DNA from: Agarilytica sp045430285
GTDB taxonomy: Bacteria; Pseudomonadota; Gammaproteobacteria; Pseudomonadales; Cellvibrionaceae
Direction of reading: 5' to 3'
Assembly (NCBI GenBank): GCA_045430285.1
Contig: JAILXV010000006.1
Span: 157,471 to 221,470, forward strand
Length of the DNA stretch: 64,000 nt
Below, in pieces: positions 20,301 through 28,262 of this stretch. Each line of letters opens with the position of its first letter. The first letter of the stretch is position 1. The position numbers and the translations under genes were made by a program. The notes beneath the pieces are model-generated. The model did not search any database, was not told the origin of the DNA, and was given only the letters and a program-made list of their open reading frames with translations.

Positions 20301-20662
20301 ACGTTTAACTCCCACGCTTTACTGCGAACATAACGATCGAGACTTAACCGTGATGCCTTATAATCGTTCACCAGACGCTCCAAAAATGCAATATTTTCCT
20401 CAAGCGCTATTTGCGTAGAAAGATCCATTCTCCGATAATCAAACCAATTATCGATATACCGTTTTTTAAGCTCCGATGTTTTTTCTAATTGCTCTACCGC
20501 CGCAAACTTCGAATCATTTACTGCGTATCGATAACTAATAACGGCAACGATGACAACGGGTACGAGCGACATCATCAAAAACCACATCATAAAGACTTGG
20601 CGCAACGGGCGCCGAGTGCTCATTGAAGCGTTTGTGTTGTAGTCGCGCTCAGATGCTGTCAT
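17339..20662 (-). CDS. hybrid sensor histidine kinase with two receivers and an HPt domain
   Basis: 1107 residues. One membrane segment near 22-45 and a second near 334-360 enclose a periplasmic Cache-like sensor domain of about 290 residues. A HAMP domain follows, then HisKA with the phospho-His in SHEIRTPMNG near 440, and an ATPase domain with DTGAGIP and RRYGGTGLGLAI. Receiver 1 has VVDDNATNRD and its Asp in LIDIQMPD near 733. Receiver 2 has LVEDNQVNQ and its Asp in LMDCQMPDMDG near 891. The C-terminal HPt has its His in IAHAIKG near 1051. The protein therefore contains a full internal phosphorelay of the BarA type. No output regulator is next to it. It ends 27 bases from the convergent TetR gene. 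Confidence 0.94.
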   Translation of the reverse strand: MTASERDYNTNASMSTRRPLRQVFMMWFLMMSLVPVVIVAVISYRYAVNDSKFAAVEQLEKTSELKKRYIDNWFDYRRMDLSTQIALEENIAFLERLVNDYKASRLSLDRYVRSKAWELNVNEHHQRLLTLTQQYDYIADLFFVDLEGNIQYSVFRRSELGQNILSGPLSHSKLSSAVAQALSSMAPSFSGIERYGLSDHELRGFLIAPIINGHEQTLGTFVIQLRLDRIFNIINATLVSDSSERHFLVTAKGELRSPLNNQWDDFLTRTISINSSADHYQSARGKRTSTKIIGAEGKPVLREYKAISIFNKDWLLISEINEAEVFSSVNNEAKILAAVVFATAIAVLIMAYALAKRLASPIVVLANESMRVAEGESGQPVEVTERNEIGLLAEAFNHMLETRRRQERVIEKNTRDLQQAKEVAEKAAEAKSEFLASMSHEIRTPMNGVLGMIGLVLNTELNSDQYHRLSIAQGSAKSLLTLINDILDFSKVDAGKMELECLEFDLRGILGEFSESLGYQAQGKDIELILDVRKIGTSLVRGDPGRLRQILTNIVGNAIKFTSQGEVIVEVSLIDLSDKLWELNCSVIDTGAGIPKEKIPHLFESFQQVDASTTRRYGGTGLGLAIVKKLSQLMGGDVDVTSEYGSGSCFSVDVKLEKSDRATQVKPAMDMALLHILVVDDNATNRDVVASQLRLWGATVTEAKSGEQALTLCDTQYTEDDSAVFDLALIDIQMPDINGAQLAKRLKDDGRYNSMKLVMMTSMGQKGDRQYFDALGISAYFPKPVTTADLFTALSILSKDGAATEVDNSLFRSQTLNSAKYAEKVKAIELVAKEHHARVLLVEDNQVNQMVAADMLSDYGLQVDIAANGLEALASLQSTPPDASYGLVLMDCQMPDMDGYEASSLIREGQGGDRNRHIPIVALTANAMSGDKEKCLAAGMNDYLAKPIDPDALLDKVYTWLVISSSQREDFVAGQVNQIPVDNQDLNDVVPVNEKPVWDKDAALNRVRGKTDRLKKLIGMFLSGDHHSRLQKLDASVDEGDCETVSEIAHAIKGVVANLGGEKLGAVVRAIERCAKADEVDQLKSLMPEFYRENKAFESALRVFVDE

Positions 20663-20964
20663 GAAATGAAATATTATTGGTAAGTGGCAAGGCTGGGCAT
20701 GCTATCTACCGCATCCTCAGTACAGGCTGTATTCAAACCCGTGTATATATCGTCAAATAATACAAAACGCGTGAACGCTGACATCGAAAACACAACGAGT
20801 AAAGGCATAGAACGAGTATAGAACGAGATCGTAAAACAGGACGGAACGACTACGCCTGGCAAGGTGTGAAATGACAAAGAATTAGGTGAACACCCAATAA
20901 ATGGGAGGTCCGCCAAAAACATTGGCGGCTCCCGCTAACAGCTATGTATTGAACTAGAACCGTG
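20663..20964. other. 302-base gap upstream of the hybrid kinase, contains a hairpin but no gene
   Basis: Short open frames here show no family features or ribosome-binding sites. The kinase promoter should lie in this gap. The only clear structure is the hairpin at 20903-20933. Confidence 0.4.
20903..20933 (-). terminator. probable terminator hairpin after the acidic-protein gene
   Basis: A stem of GGGAG plus TTGGCGG-type arms (12 pairs with a two-base bulge) and a 5-base loop lies about 30 bases past the stop of the 20965 gene. On the minus strand the stem is followed by ATTTATT, a weak T-rich tail, so termination is likely but not certain. Confidence 0.5.
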
Positions 20965-21834
20965 TTACTGAGGGGTAGGGCTTGGTGGCTGTGCCGTGTA
21001 AGGCTGAGGAAAAGCAGGTTCCACAGGGTCGAGTGGCTGCGCATCATCGGCTGCCTGACCAATAAAACTGTCGCCTTTCCCTTCTTGAGCCTCAGAATCA
21101 CCTCTCTCCAGGGCGGCCAACTCTTCCAGAAGCGCTTGTTCGCTCGCCTCCTCGTTTTCGTCTATAGGCGCTCCCACATTTTCAAGCGATGATGAGGAGG
21201 ACGAGAAAGACATGTTTTCGCTCTCCTCCGTGCGCAGATGTTCGTCTTGGGGCAGCTGATCGTTCTCGGGAAGTAAAGATTCCTCATCGATTATAGAGAG
21301 CGATTCATATTCGCCCTCATCTTCTTCATATTCATCAGATTCATACCCATCCTCCTCACTCGGCGCCCCTTCGCCACTTTCACGATAGGTTTCTGACAGG
21401 TATTCACGCTCATATTCTGCGGGATCATTACGAATGGGATAAGCGTCCTCTTCTCCGTCTGCACTGCCTTCATCCACTTCAACATATGCACCATCGCTTT
21501 CCTCATAATCTTGCGCATAGCCATCATCACTGCCGTAGCGTTCAGAATACTCAGAGGACGACTCGTGATCTGAAGGTTCCTCATAACCTTCATAAGAAGA
21601 TTCGTCGCGATGGGCCCACTCGCCACCAGGGTTGTATACTTCGTAGCGGCTGTTCGCCCGCGCCGCTCGTCGCTGCTCGTAAGGATCGTTTGCAGGGTCG
21701 TACTGCTGCGCATGCATTTCGTCCATGGGGTCGTTTAAGCCAGACTCCTCTTGAGCGACCACAATGAAAGGAATAAGCATTACAGAAGAGACAAATAAGT
21801 ATTTCAGCGTTTTCACGTTTAATATCCTCATCAT
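20965..21834 (-). CDS. very acidic, low-complexity secreted protein of unknown function
   Basis: 289 residues. The N-terminus is a signal peptide (Lys-rich start, hydrophobic LFVSSVMLIPFIVVAQ core, cleavage near residue 27). Nearly all the rest is low complexity: Glu, Asp, Ser, Gly and Tyr dominate, with runs such as YEGYEEPSDHESSSEYSERY, a stretch of six Ser, and a Pro-rich C-terminus (PSPTPQ). No Cys occurs in the mature part. No domain is recognisable. Such acidic, Tyr-containing chains can bind calcium or other cations or coat surfaces, but that is speculation. The ATG at 21831 is an equally possible start. It is flanked by a probable terminator and sits as a single gene. Confidence 0.7.
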   Translation of the reverse strand: MMRILNVKTLKYLFVSSVMLIPFIVVAQEESGLNDPMDEMHAQQYDPANDPYEQRRAARANSRYEVYNPGGEWAHRDESSYEGYEEPSDHESSSEYSERYGSDDGYAQDYEESDGAYVEVDEGSADGEEDAYPIRNDPAEYEREYLSETYRESGEGAPSEEDGYESDEYEEDEGEYESLSIIDEESLLPENDQLPQDEHLRTEESENMSFSSSSSSLENVGAPIDENEEASEQALLEELAALERGDSEAQEGKGDSFIGQAADDAQPLDPVEPAFPQPYTAQPPSPTPQ

Positions 21835-22216
21835 TCAACTTAGCGTCTATTTTTATAGGGTCGATCCCGAGGCAACATACAGTATGTCGAATACCTTCAG
21901 CATTGCGAGTGGCTACTTACGGATTATGACCACTTCATCATTCTGCGTCTTTTTAGGCCTTCGTAAATACGTTTTTCAACATAAAAACCACTTTAAAATC
22001 ATAAGCTTACGAAGCATTACGGGTACATTATCACCCAGATATCTTTCTTTTAATTGTCGCTAAACGACGCCAATACGCACTCGGCCCTACTGTTGTCACC
22101 CCAACATCGAGAGACTTAGGTGCAATGTTCGAGATTACTGCTTTCTTTTGATCAACGCTACTAGCCCAAGGTCTGATAAGCAGACTTCACGTAGGGATAC
22201 TATTGGATTACGCAAT
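21835..22216. other. 382-base gap, no gene seen
   Basis: The promoter of the acidic-protein gene should lie near its right side. Short frames on both strands look random. The right edge meets the cspA terminator. Confidence 0.4.
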
Positions 22217-22253
22217 AAAAAAGGGCAAGCCCCGAAAGGCTTGCCCTTTTTCT
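22217..22253 (-). terminator. rho-independent terminator of the cold-shock gene
   Basis: A GC-rich perfect stem (GGGCAAGCC paired with GGCTTGCCC, loop CCGAAA on the plus strand as written) is flanked by AAAAA on the left and TTTTT on the right. It could therefore stop transcription in both directions. It lies 17 bases past the cspA-like stop. Confidence 0.9.
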
Positions 22254-22269
22254 AAAACGTGTTGCTTAC

Positions 22270-22479
22270 TTATAGAGCAACGATGTTTTCAGCTTGAGGA
22301 CCTTTTTGACCACTTGTAACAGTGAACTCAACTTGTTGGCCTTCTGCTAGAGTTTTGAACCCTTCGCTTGCAATGGCACTGAAGTGAGCGAAAACGTCTG
22401 GGCCTGATTCTTGTTCGATAAAGCCAAAACCTTTAGTTTCGTTGAACCACTTAACGGTTCCTTTAGTTTTATTAGACAT
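22270..22479 (-). CDS. cspA-like: CspA-family cold-shock protein
   Basis: 69 residues starting at the ATG in MSNKTKGTVKWFN with an AGGA site upstream; a longer in-frame start at 22533 would add an unrelated extension and is rejected. The single OB-fold carries both RNA-binding motifs: KGFGFIE (RNP1) and DVFAHFSAI (RNP2). The family binds single-stranded RNA and DNA and melts RNA structure. The 260-base gap upstream, which runs to the flgE remnant, is large enough for the long regulated leader common to csp genes; I did not resolve a cold box in it. Confidence 0.95.
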   Translation of the reverse strand: MSNKTKGTVKWFNETKGFGFIEQESGPDVFAHFSAIASEGFKTLAEGQQVEFTVTSGQKGPQAENIVAL

Positions 22480-22741
22480 AATAATATCCTGAAATTTATA
22501 TATAGTTTCGCCTTCTGGAGGCATGGATCGCATAAGAATGTAGACTGGAACTTAAAAACTGCAGGACGAGGTATTACGAATAAAACAGCGAAATGTAGAT
22601 TGTAAATAAGAGGCTTCTTTCTTGCTACGGCGTAAGATATAGGAATCGGAAGAGGCTGTCTATCAATTTTTGAGTGTTTCCAAACAGCGCCCCCAATCAA
22701 AATAATAATCAGTCTCAACCGATCTCCTATTCCATAAAATA

Positions 22742-23511
22742 TTAGGGTTGTAGACCACCACCATCAATCAAAGGAAATCCATCTGAACGGGGCTTTCCTA
22801 GAGCAGGAGGGCCTGACTCTCCCGTTTCCTCATACAACCCTTCGCTGTTTATCGATAATCCATCAGGATTAGTGAATTCAGCAAGAATAAGCTGACCAAT
22901 GACGAGTTCAGCATGACTGTTTAAAGATCCGATCAACTTCCCACAGCTCTCCACTCGAAAATAGGTAATTCTCGAGCTAGGAAAACCATTTTGACTAATC
23001 GAAAATGACACTCTCCCCGCCCCACTTGTTCCACTCAATAAAATAACAAAATTAGTGGAAGCAGAACCAGATTAAACAAGCTCTACGCTTCCGCCCGACA
23101 TGACGTTTAGCGGACCACTTGTGGATTCATCCGGCTGCCCATGTTCATTTCAAGGGACCCAATTTGAAACGAGAATGCTATCTGAGTAAAACGAAGAGAA
23201 TTCACCTTCTTCATCGAAATAAATGGTATATATCGCTGGCGTTGCAACCGTATCATCTGGATTAAATACGCTATCGCCATAGTTATAATCAACAGGGTTA
23301 ACGTCAAGAGAAACAAACGAAGTTTTCTGCGGACCGGCATCAGCCGCCCCTATATTTGCATTCACCACGAGATCTTCATCGATCATCTCCTCTCCTGCAA
23401 AGGCTGTATTCCCAAGCCCCGAAGAAACCGCAGGATGAATACGAATCCCGAGGCTTGACGCGTCAATCAAATCCCCCGAGGCATCAACAAATAACGCTGA
23501 AGAAGAACAGA
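22742..23511 (-). pseudogene. flgE: flagellar hook protein FlgE, degraded C-terminal fragment
   Basis: One reading frame from about 23511 to 22742 gives roughly 255 codons matching the middle and C-terminal parts of FlgE. Examples are IYTIYFDEEGEFSSF, SGTSGAGRVSFSISQNGFPS and GQLILAEFTNPDGLSI followed by LYEETGESGPP. Two in-frame stops interrupt it: TGA at 23150-23152 and TAA at 23072-23074. The N-terminal half is absent, since a stop lies just upstream near 23512. The last ~45 residues that normally carry the hook D0 helix are also missing, because the frame ends at GGGLQP. No other flagellar gene is nearby. This is a dead, displaced gene fragment, not a working hook gene. Confidence 0.88.
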
Positions 23512-23531
23512 TTTATTTTACTTCCTGAACC

Positions 23532-24428
23532 CTATTTTATATCACTCTTCGCAAAATGAATTTTCTCTGGTTGCAGGCGCTTATTTATCCAGTCCCCACA
23601 ATAAATAAAGATGTACTTTGACCTTTTTCTAATATTGCCCAAGAGTGAGTCGTGATAAAAATTTATACCTAAACAAACCCGAAAAAACAAAGGCAGCCCA
23701 GCCGAAACGTACTTTCCTGAGCGTAAAACCCCCCCATAAGTACGAGGGCGATAAGGTTGAATATCACATACGGAAAGAACATTTGCCTGCTCTTGATAAT
23801 TATCTTTACCGGCAGACTTTAGGTCACTATACAAAGTACCTTTGCCAATTGGCCGCGAATGCACAACCGAAATTTCATCAATCACTGCGGCTTTACGCAA
23901 AGGATCTGCCATTAAGTGACACCACACAAGATCTAAGCCCCAGCCAGAGGAGCTATAGGTAAGTAAAGGTAAAATTTCTTTTAGGTACGCAGAGTTAAAA
24001 CAAGGCGCCATAACCTCGACAAAGGTTGTATACCTTAATCGAAAGTATTTGTTTGCCTTTGTCACTTGAAAAGAGGAGTAACTATCATGAGTAAGTGAAG
24101 GCTGACAAATTGATAGGTCGTAATCTCGGGAACAATCAAACAGTCTATTTATAGATTCCAGAGAACAAATAAGGTCGTCATCAGGAAGCCAAATTGTATC
24201 GTATTTTTCTAGCAGCTCAGGCCTATTTGTGAATAACCTATGCAAGCTATCCCACTTAAATCCATTATCCTTAACAACTTCAAACCCACTATTCTCATAT
24301 AAACTCTTTTGAGAGCCATAATAGCTGATGATTAAGTCCCAATTACGCGAGGAATCGCCTTTCAACCAATCAGGATGTAACGATTGATCTCCTGCACGAA
24401 CAACGACAAGGTTCTTGTTCTCGGACAT
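23532..24428 (-). CDS. DUF707-like putative glycosyltransferase
   Basis: 298 residues, no signal peptide or membrane segment. The sequence has VVVRAGDQSLHPDW, the acidic DDDL motif in IWLPDDDLICS near residue 85 (a candidate metal/nucleotide-sugar-binding DxD), and SSGWGLDLVWCHL with the following VIDEISVVHSRP. All of these are typical of the DUF707 family, which is often found in polysaccharide clusters. It is the last gene of the dideoxysugar cluster, 20 bases after the reductase gene, so it may transfer the finished dideoxyhexose. That role is inferred from position. Confidence 0.75.
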   Translation of the reverse strand: MSENKNLVVVRAGDQSLHPDWLKGDSSRNWDLIISYYGSQKSLYENSGFEVVKDNGFKWDSLHRLFTNRPELLEKYDTIWLPDDDLICSLESINRLFDCSRDYDLSICQPSLTHDSYSSFQVTKANKYFRLRYTTFVEVMAPCFNSAYLKEILPLLTYSSSGWGLDLVWCHLMADPLRKAAVIDEISVVHSRPIGKGTLYSDLKSAGKDNYQEQANVLSVCDIQPYRPRTYGGVLRSGKYVSAGLPLFFRVCLGINFYHDSLLGNIRKRSKYIFIYCGDWINKRLQPEKIHFAKSDIK

Positions 24429-24448
24429 ATAAACCTACCTGAAAATCA

Positions 24449-25297
24449 TCAAATTATACATGATGGATCTGAATATACGTATTTAAACTGTTCGCTGCGA
24501 TCTGGGTATGTCCCAGGGAGCAAGCGGCCGGAAGCTCCTTCATCTCTCCATACTTCCTGAGAAAACGCCAATACAGTTTTTGGTATTCCTGATGCGACAT
24601 GGCGCACGACAGGATATCCAGCGTCAGGCCTAAACGTCTCACCTAAAGCACTACAGATTTTTTCAGCCACACTATCTACACATACAAAATCTCGTACTTG
24701 TATACCAGAAGTCATCGGAAAATCTCGACCCTCACGTGCAGCTGCGACCAAGCCTGGATATAGTCGAGAACTTAATTCCCCTTCACCGTAAACCTGAAAC
24801 AACCTTAATGTTGTCAATTCGATTTTCTTATCCCTCGCAAAACCTTCCATTGCTATCGTTGCAGCAGCTTTTGAAGAGGGATAAGACGCGACAGCTCCCA
24901 GAGGAGTATCCGTTTTTAAGCCTCTATTCACATCGCAAAAACCATCTGCATATTCGAAGCATGACCCGATATTCACATACCGACGAACACCCACGCCTTC
25001 AGCTAATTCAAACAGTTTAAGTGGCGCATACACATTCCAATATATACTTGTGGCATGATCCGCATACGGTGGATTAGCCGTATGAGCAGCCATGTGCAAT
25101 ATGAAGTCGTGCCCAGCAACATCTTCTGACTGAACCTCATCAAGATTTTTTTGTAGCCACTCGACATGATCATAGCGTGGTAAAACCGCTTTAGAATCAC
25201 GCCGCACCAAACCCGTGATAGAAATATTTTTCCCGGCGGTGGCTTTTAGAAAAGCAGCCCCGACAAATCCAGTGAGACCTGTAACAAATACCTTCAT
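24449..25297 (-). CDS. NAD-dependent sugar epimerase/reductase, probable CDP-3,6-dideoxyhexulose 4-reductase
   Basis: About 282 residues from the ATG at 25297, whose A is also the last base of the upstream stop (TGATG), so the two genes are translationally coupled. It is an extended SDR: GLTGFVGAAF near the N-terminus, HMAAHTANP, NIGSCFEY and the catalytic YPSSK. In the ascarylose/abequose pathways a reductase of this kind (AscF/RfbJ) performs the last step, reducing C4 of the CDP-3,6-dideoxy-4-hexulose. All earlier enzymes are encoded just upstream. The stereochemistry of the product cannot be told from the sequence. Confidence 0.82.
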   Translation of the reverse strand: MKVFVTGLTGFVGAAFLKATAGKNISITGLVRRDSKAVLPRYDHVEWLQKNLDEVQSEDVAGHDFILHMAAHTANPPYADHATSIYWNVYAPLKLFELAEGVGVRRYVNIGSCFEYADGFCDVNRGLKTDTPLGAVASYPSSKAAATIAMEGFARDKKIELTTLRLFQVYGEGELSSRLYPGLVAAAREGRDFPMTSGIQVRDFVCVDSVAEKICSALGETFRPDAGYPVVRHVASGIPKTVLAFSQEVWRDEGASGRLLPGTYPDRSEQFKYVYSDPSCII

Positions 25298-25839
25298 CAA
25301 AACGGGCTCTCAAATTCGTTTAGTGAGCAGAATGACGCATCTCTCTCAGAGACTAAGGGAGAGTCACACGGCCAAACAATTCCACACGAACTCCAAAGAA
25401 CGCCCGCATCGTGACTAGGAGAATATCCACAATCAGTTTTATACACCATAGTGGCACTATCAGAAATAGTGGAAAACCCATGAGCCACTCCCTGCGGCAA
25501 GAAAATCGCAGTGGGGTTATCCGAATCCAAATAAATACTTTCTGCTTTGAGATATGAAGAGGAACCTCGTCTTAAATCAACAAAAGCGTCAAACACCCGA
25601 CCATCAATACAGTACACCAGTTTACTATGGGCAAAAGGTGGAAGCTGAAAATGCATACCACGAAGCACACCCTTAGTTGAACTGGAATAAAATTCTTCCT
25701 CCATAGAGAAAGAAGAGAGCTCAGGAATACCTTGGCTCAGATTCCGATTAAAGGTTTTAACGAAACAACCTCGACTGTCTTCTAACTTATTGAAAACGAG
25801 TTTGTATGCACCAGCAATATTTAAGGGAGTAATATCCAT
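25297..25839 (-). CDS. RmlC-type sugar 3,5-epimerase, probable CDP-3,6-dideoxyhexulose 5-epimerase
   Basis: About 180 residues from the ATG at 25839. The cupin fold of the RfbC/RmlC family is evident: DSRGCFVKTF, GVLRGMHFQLPP with its metal/catalytic His, GRVFDAFVDLRRGS and FLPQGVAHGF. In a CDP-dideoxysugar cluster such an epimerase corresponds to AscE, which inverts C5 on the way to L-ascarylose. Clusters for abequose, paratose or tyvelose lack it. Its presence is the main reason for favouring an ascarylose-like L-sugar. It shares its stop with the start of the next gene. Confidence 0.85.
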   Translation of the reverse strand: MDITPLNIAGAYKLVFNKLEDSRGCFVKTFNRNLSQGIPELSSFSMEEEFYSSSTKGVLRGMHFQLPPFAHSKLVYCIDGRVFDAFVDLRRGSSSYLKAESIYLDSDNPTAIFLPQGVAHGFSTISDSATMVYKTDCGYSPSHDAGVLWSSCGIVWPCDSPLVSERDASFCSLNEFESPF

Positions 25840-25857
25840 CAACAACTTACCGTCTAT

Positions 25858-27171
25858 TTAGAAATTCAGACCAAAAAACTCTTCAAATTTATTCACTACA
25901 AAATCAATCTGAGGCTCTGACAACCCTGGGTAAATACCAATCCAAAACGTTTGATTCATCACTCTATCGGTATTCTCTAAATTACCACTTACACGGTATT
26001 CAATATTTTCAAAATAGGGTTGACGTGTCAGGTTCCCCGCAAAAAGTAACCGCGTGCCTATTTTTGCCTCATCCAAAAATTTAAGTAGCTCGACACGATC
26101 AACAGCGGCTGATTCTTTTAATGTTATTGGAAATCCAAACCAAGAAGGGCTTGAATTTTTCGTTGCTTCGGGCAATTCAATAAACTCTGAACATCCAGAA
26201 AGACCCGATTTTAAATAGTCAAAATTACGCTTTCTTTTTTCTACCAACCACTCCAAGCGCTCCATCTGAGCAAGACCACAGGCTGCCTGCATATCAGAAA
26301 TCTTCAAGTTGTAACCCAAATGGGAATACGTATATTTGTGGTCATATCCAGCAGGAAGAGAGCCGAGCTGCTGATCGAAACGTTTTCCACATGTATTGTC
26401 GCAACCTGGATCGCAATAACAATCACGTCCCCAATCCCTAAAAGATTCCACAATCGTGTTCAACTCTTTAGACTGGGTAAAAACAGCACCACCTTCACCC
26501 ATTGTAATATGATGAGCAGGATAAAAACTTACCGTACCAATATCACCATATGTTCCAACCATTTTTCCATCATAGGTCGAACCCAACGCATCACAACAAT
26601 CTTCGATTAACCAGAGGTCATACTTATCAGCAATACGTTTGACCTCTTTCAAATCAAATGGATTACCCAAAGTATGAGCGACCATTATCGCCTTTGTTTT
26701 TTTACTAACAGCCGCTTCAATCAGTTCAGGATCAATATTGTATGTCGGGATATGAACATCGACAAAAACAGGAATTAACCCATTTTGTATGGCCGGATTA
26801 ACCGTCGTAGGGAAACCAGCAGCTACAGTAATCACCTCATCGCCAGGCTGAAGTCGTCTATCACCAAGCTTCGGCGATGTTAACGCAGTCATTGCCAACA
26901 AGTTCGCAGCTGACCCAGAAACAGTCGTTAACACATGTTTAACACTTAAAAATTCTCCTAGATTTTTTTGAAATGCATCATTAAAACGGCCAGTCGTTAG
27001 CCAAGCATCCAATGAAGCCTCCACCATTAGTTGCCGCTCTTTTGTACCAACCACTTTCCCAGAAGGTGGCACAGCTGATTCCCCTGCAACAAATAATTTT
27101 TCCGCATCGGCTAACTCAGAATACTCTGCAACTAAAGCGGCTATTTTTTCTCTTATTTCTTGTTGACTCAT
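25858..27171 (-). CDS. rfbH: CDP-4-keto-6-deoxyglucose-3-dehydrase (RfbH/AscC, E1)
   Basis: 437 residues, the usual size. It is a PMP-dependent aminotransferase-fold enzyme in which the lysine that normally holds PLP is a His: SFYPAHHITMGEGG shows His at that position. Cofactor-binding segments include SGSAANLLAM and LIEDCCDALGS. The Cys-rich CYCDPGCDNTCGK stretch near 250 supplies the iron-sulfur cluster used in the one-electron dehydration at C3. The start ATG overlaps the stop of the dehydratase gene (TAATG). It acts with the ferredoxin-type reductase at 29058-30035 to remove the C3 hydroxyl. Confidence 0.95.
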   Translation of the reverse strand: MSQQEIREKIAALVAEYSELADAEKLFVAGESAVPPSGKVVGTKERQLMVEASLDAWLTTGRFNDAFQKNLGEFLSVKHVLTTVSGSAANLLAMTALTSPKLGDRRLQPGDEVITVAAGFPTTVNPAIQNGLIPVFVDVHIPTYNIDPELIEAAVSKKTKAIMVAHTLGNPFDLKEVKRIADKYDLWLIEDCCDALGSTYDGKMVGTYGDIGTVSFYPAHHITMGEGGAVFTQSKELNTIVESFRDWGRDCYCDPGCDNTCGKRFDQQLGSLPAGYDHKYTYSHLGYNLKISDMQAACGLAQMERLEWLVEKRKRNFDYLKSGLSGCSEFIELPEATKNSSPSWFGFPITLKESAAVDRVELLKFLDEAKIGTRLLFAGNLTRQPYFENIEYRVSGNLENTDRVMNQTFWIGIYPGLSEPQIDFVVNKFEEFFGLNF

Positions 27172-28262
27172 TAATTACTCCTACTGACTTTTTCTGCCGC
27201 AATATATTGATGAATTTCGTGCGTACTGTATTTCCGCATATCACTGTTTGATAGCCAAGCCTTATGCCACCCAACTATTTTCTCCAGCGTCATGGCCAAT
27301 GACCATCTCGGGCTCCACTCCAGACGCGATTTCGCTTTGGAACAATCTAATTTTAGATAAGAGGCTTCATGGGGATGTTCACCCTCACTCAAATACCAGT
27401 CAGCGCCCTCACCCCAAACATTTTTGATCTGGCCAACTATCCAGTCAACTGGCTTGGCATCTTCATCAGCGGGGCCGAAATTCCACCCCTCAGCAAAATC
27501 GCTTCCATTTTGGAAAAGTTTTTCTGCTAACAGTAAATAGCCCGATAGCGGCTCAAGGACATGCTGCCAAGGCCGTATGGCATTCGGGCTCCGAATTTCA
27601 ACTTTCTCACCGCGTTCAAACGCTTTTAACATATCAGGTACAAGTCGATCTAATGCCCAGTCTCCGCCACCAATAACATTCCCTGCACGAGCAGACGCAA
27701 CAGCACAACCATGCAGAGAGAACTGATCCTTATTGAAGTAGCTGCTTCGAAATGCATCTGTTACGAGCTCCGCGCAGCCTTTGCTATTGCTATAAGGGTC
27801 GTAGCCCCCTTTTGGCTCACCCTCCCTGTACCCCCAATACCACTCTTTATTTTCATAGCACTTATCACTCGTGACGTTAACAGCCGCTTTCACGCCGCCA
27901 CATCGACGTATACAGTCCAAGAGATTTACTGTTCCCATAACGTTAACCGAATATGTATCCACCGGAGAGTCATAGGACAATCGCACCAAAGACTGGGCGG
28001 CCATATGTATCACGATATCCGGTTTAAAATTCGACATTGCATCAAATAGCGCTGAGTGATCACGAATATCGCCAATAATGGAGAGCATCCCTTCTGCAAT
28101 ATTGGCTTCTTCAAACATATTTGGCTGAGTGGGCGGCGCCAGAGAATAACCACAAAGATCGACGTCCATCTCTTGCAACCAAAGTGAAAGCCAGCTCCCT
28201 TTAAAGCCAGTATGTCCGGTAAGAAAGACTTTTTTCTCCTTCCAGAATGCGAGATCAATCAT
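27171..28262 (-). CDS. rfbG: CDP-glucose 4,6-dehydratase (RfbG/AscB)
   Basis: About 363 residues from the ATG at 28262 (MIDLAFWKEKK), whose first 8 bases overlap the end of the cytidylyltransferase gene; a start 42 bases earlier is less likely. It is an extended SDR with TGHTGFKGSWLSLWL, HMAAQSLVR, NVTSDKCYEN containing the catalytic Thr-Ser/Asp region, DPYSNSKGCAE with Tyr-x3-Lys, and IGGGDWALDRLVPD. It converts CDP-glucose to CDP-4-keto-6-deoxyglucose. Confidence 0.95.
   Translation of the reverse strand: MIDLAFWKEKKVFLTGHTGFKGSWLSLWLQEMDVDLCGYSLAPPTQPNMFEEANIAEGMLSIIGDIRDHSALFDAMSNFKPDIVIHMAAQSLVRLSYDSPVDTYSVNVMGTVNLLDCIRRCGGVKAAVNVTSDKCYENKEWYWGYREGEPKGGYDPYSNSKGCAELVTDAFRSSYFNKDQFSLHGCAVASARAGNVIGGGDWALDRLVPDMLKAFERGEKVEIRSPNAIRPWQHVLEPLSGYLLLAEKLFQNGSDFAEGWNFGPADEDAKPVDWIVGQIKNVWGEGADWYLSEGEHPHEASYLKLDCSKAKSRLEWSPRWSLAMTLEKIVGWHKAWLSNSDMRKYSTHEIHQYIAAEKVSRSN

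Noticed and set aside
20674..20922. 82-codon minus-strand frame upstream of the hybrid kinase
   Set aside because: It covers the hairpin and promoter region, has no ribosome-binding site and no recognisable sequence.
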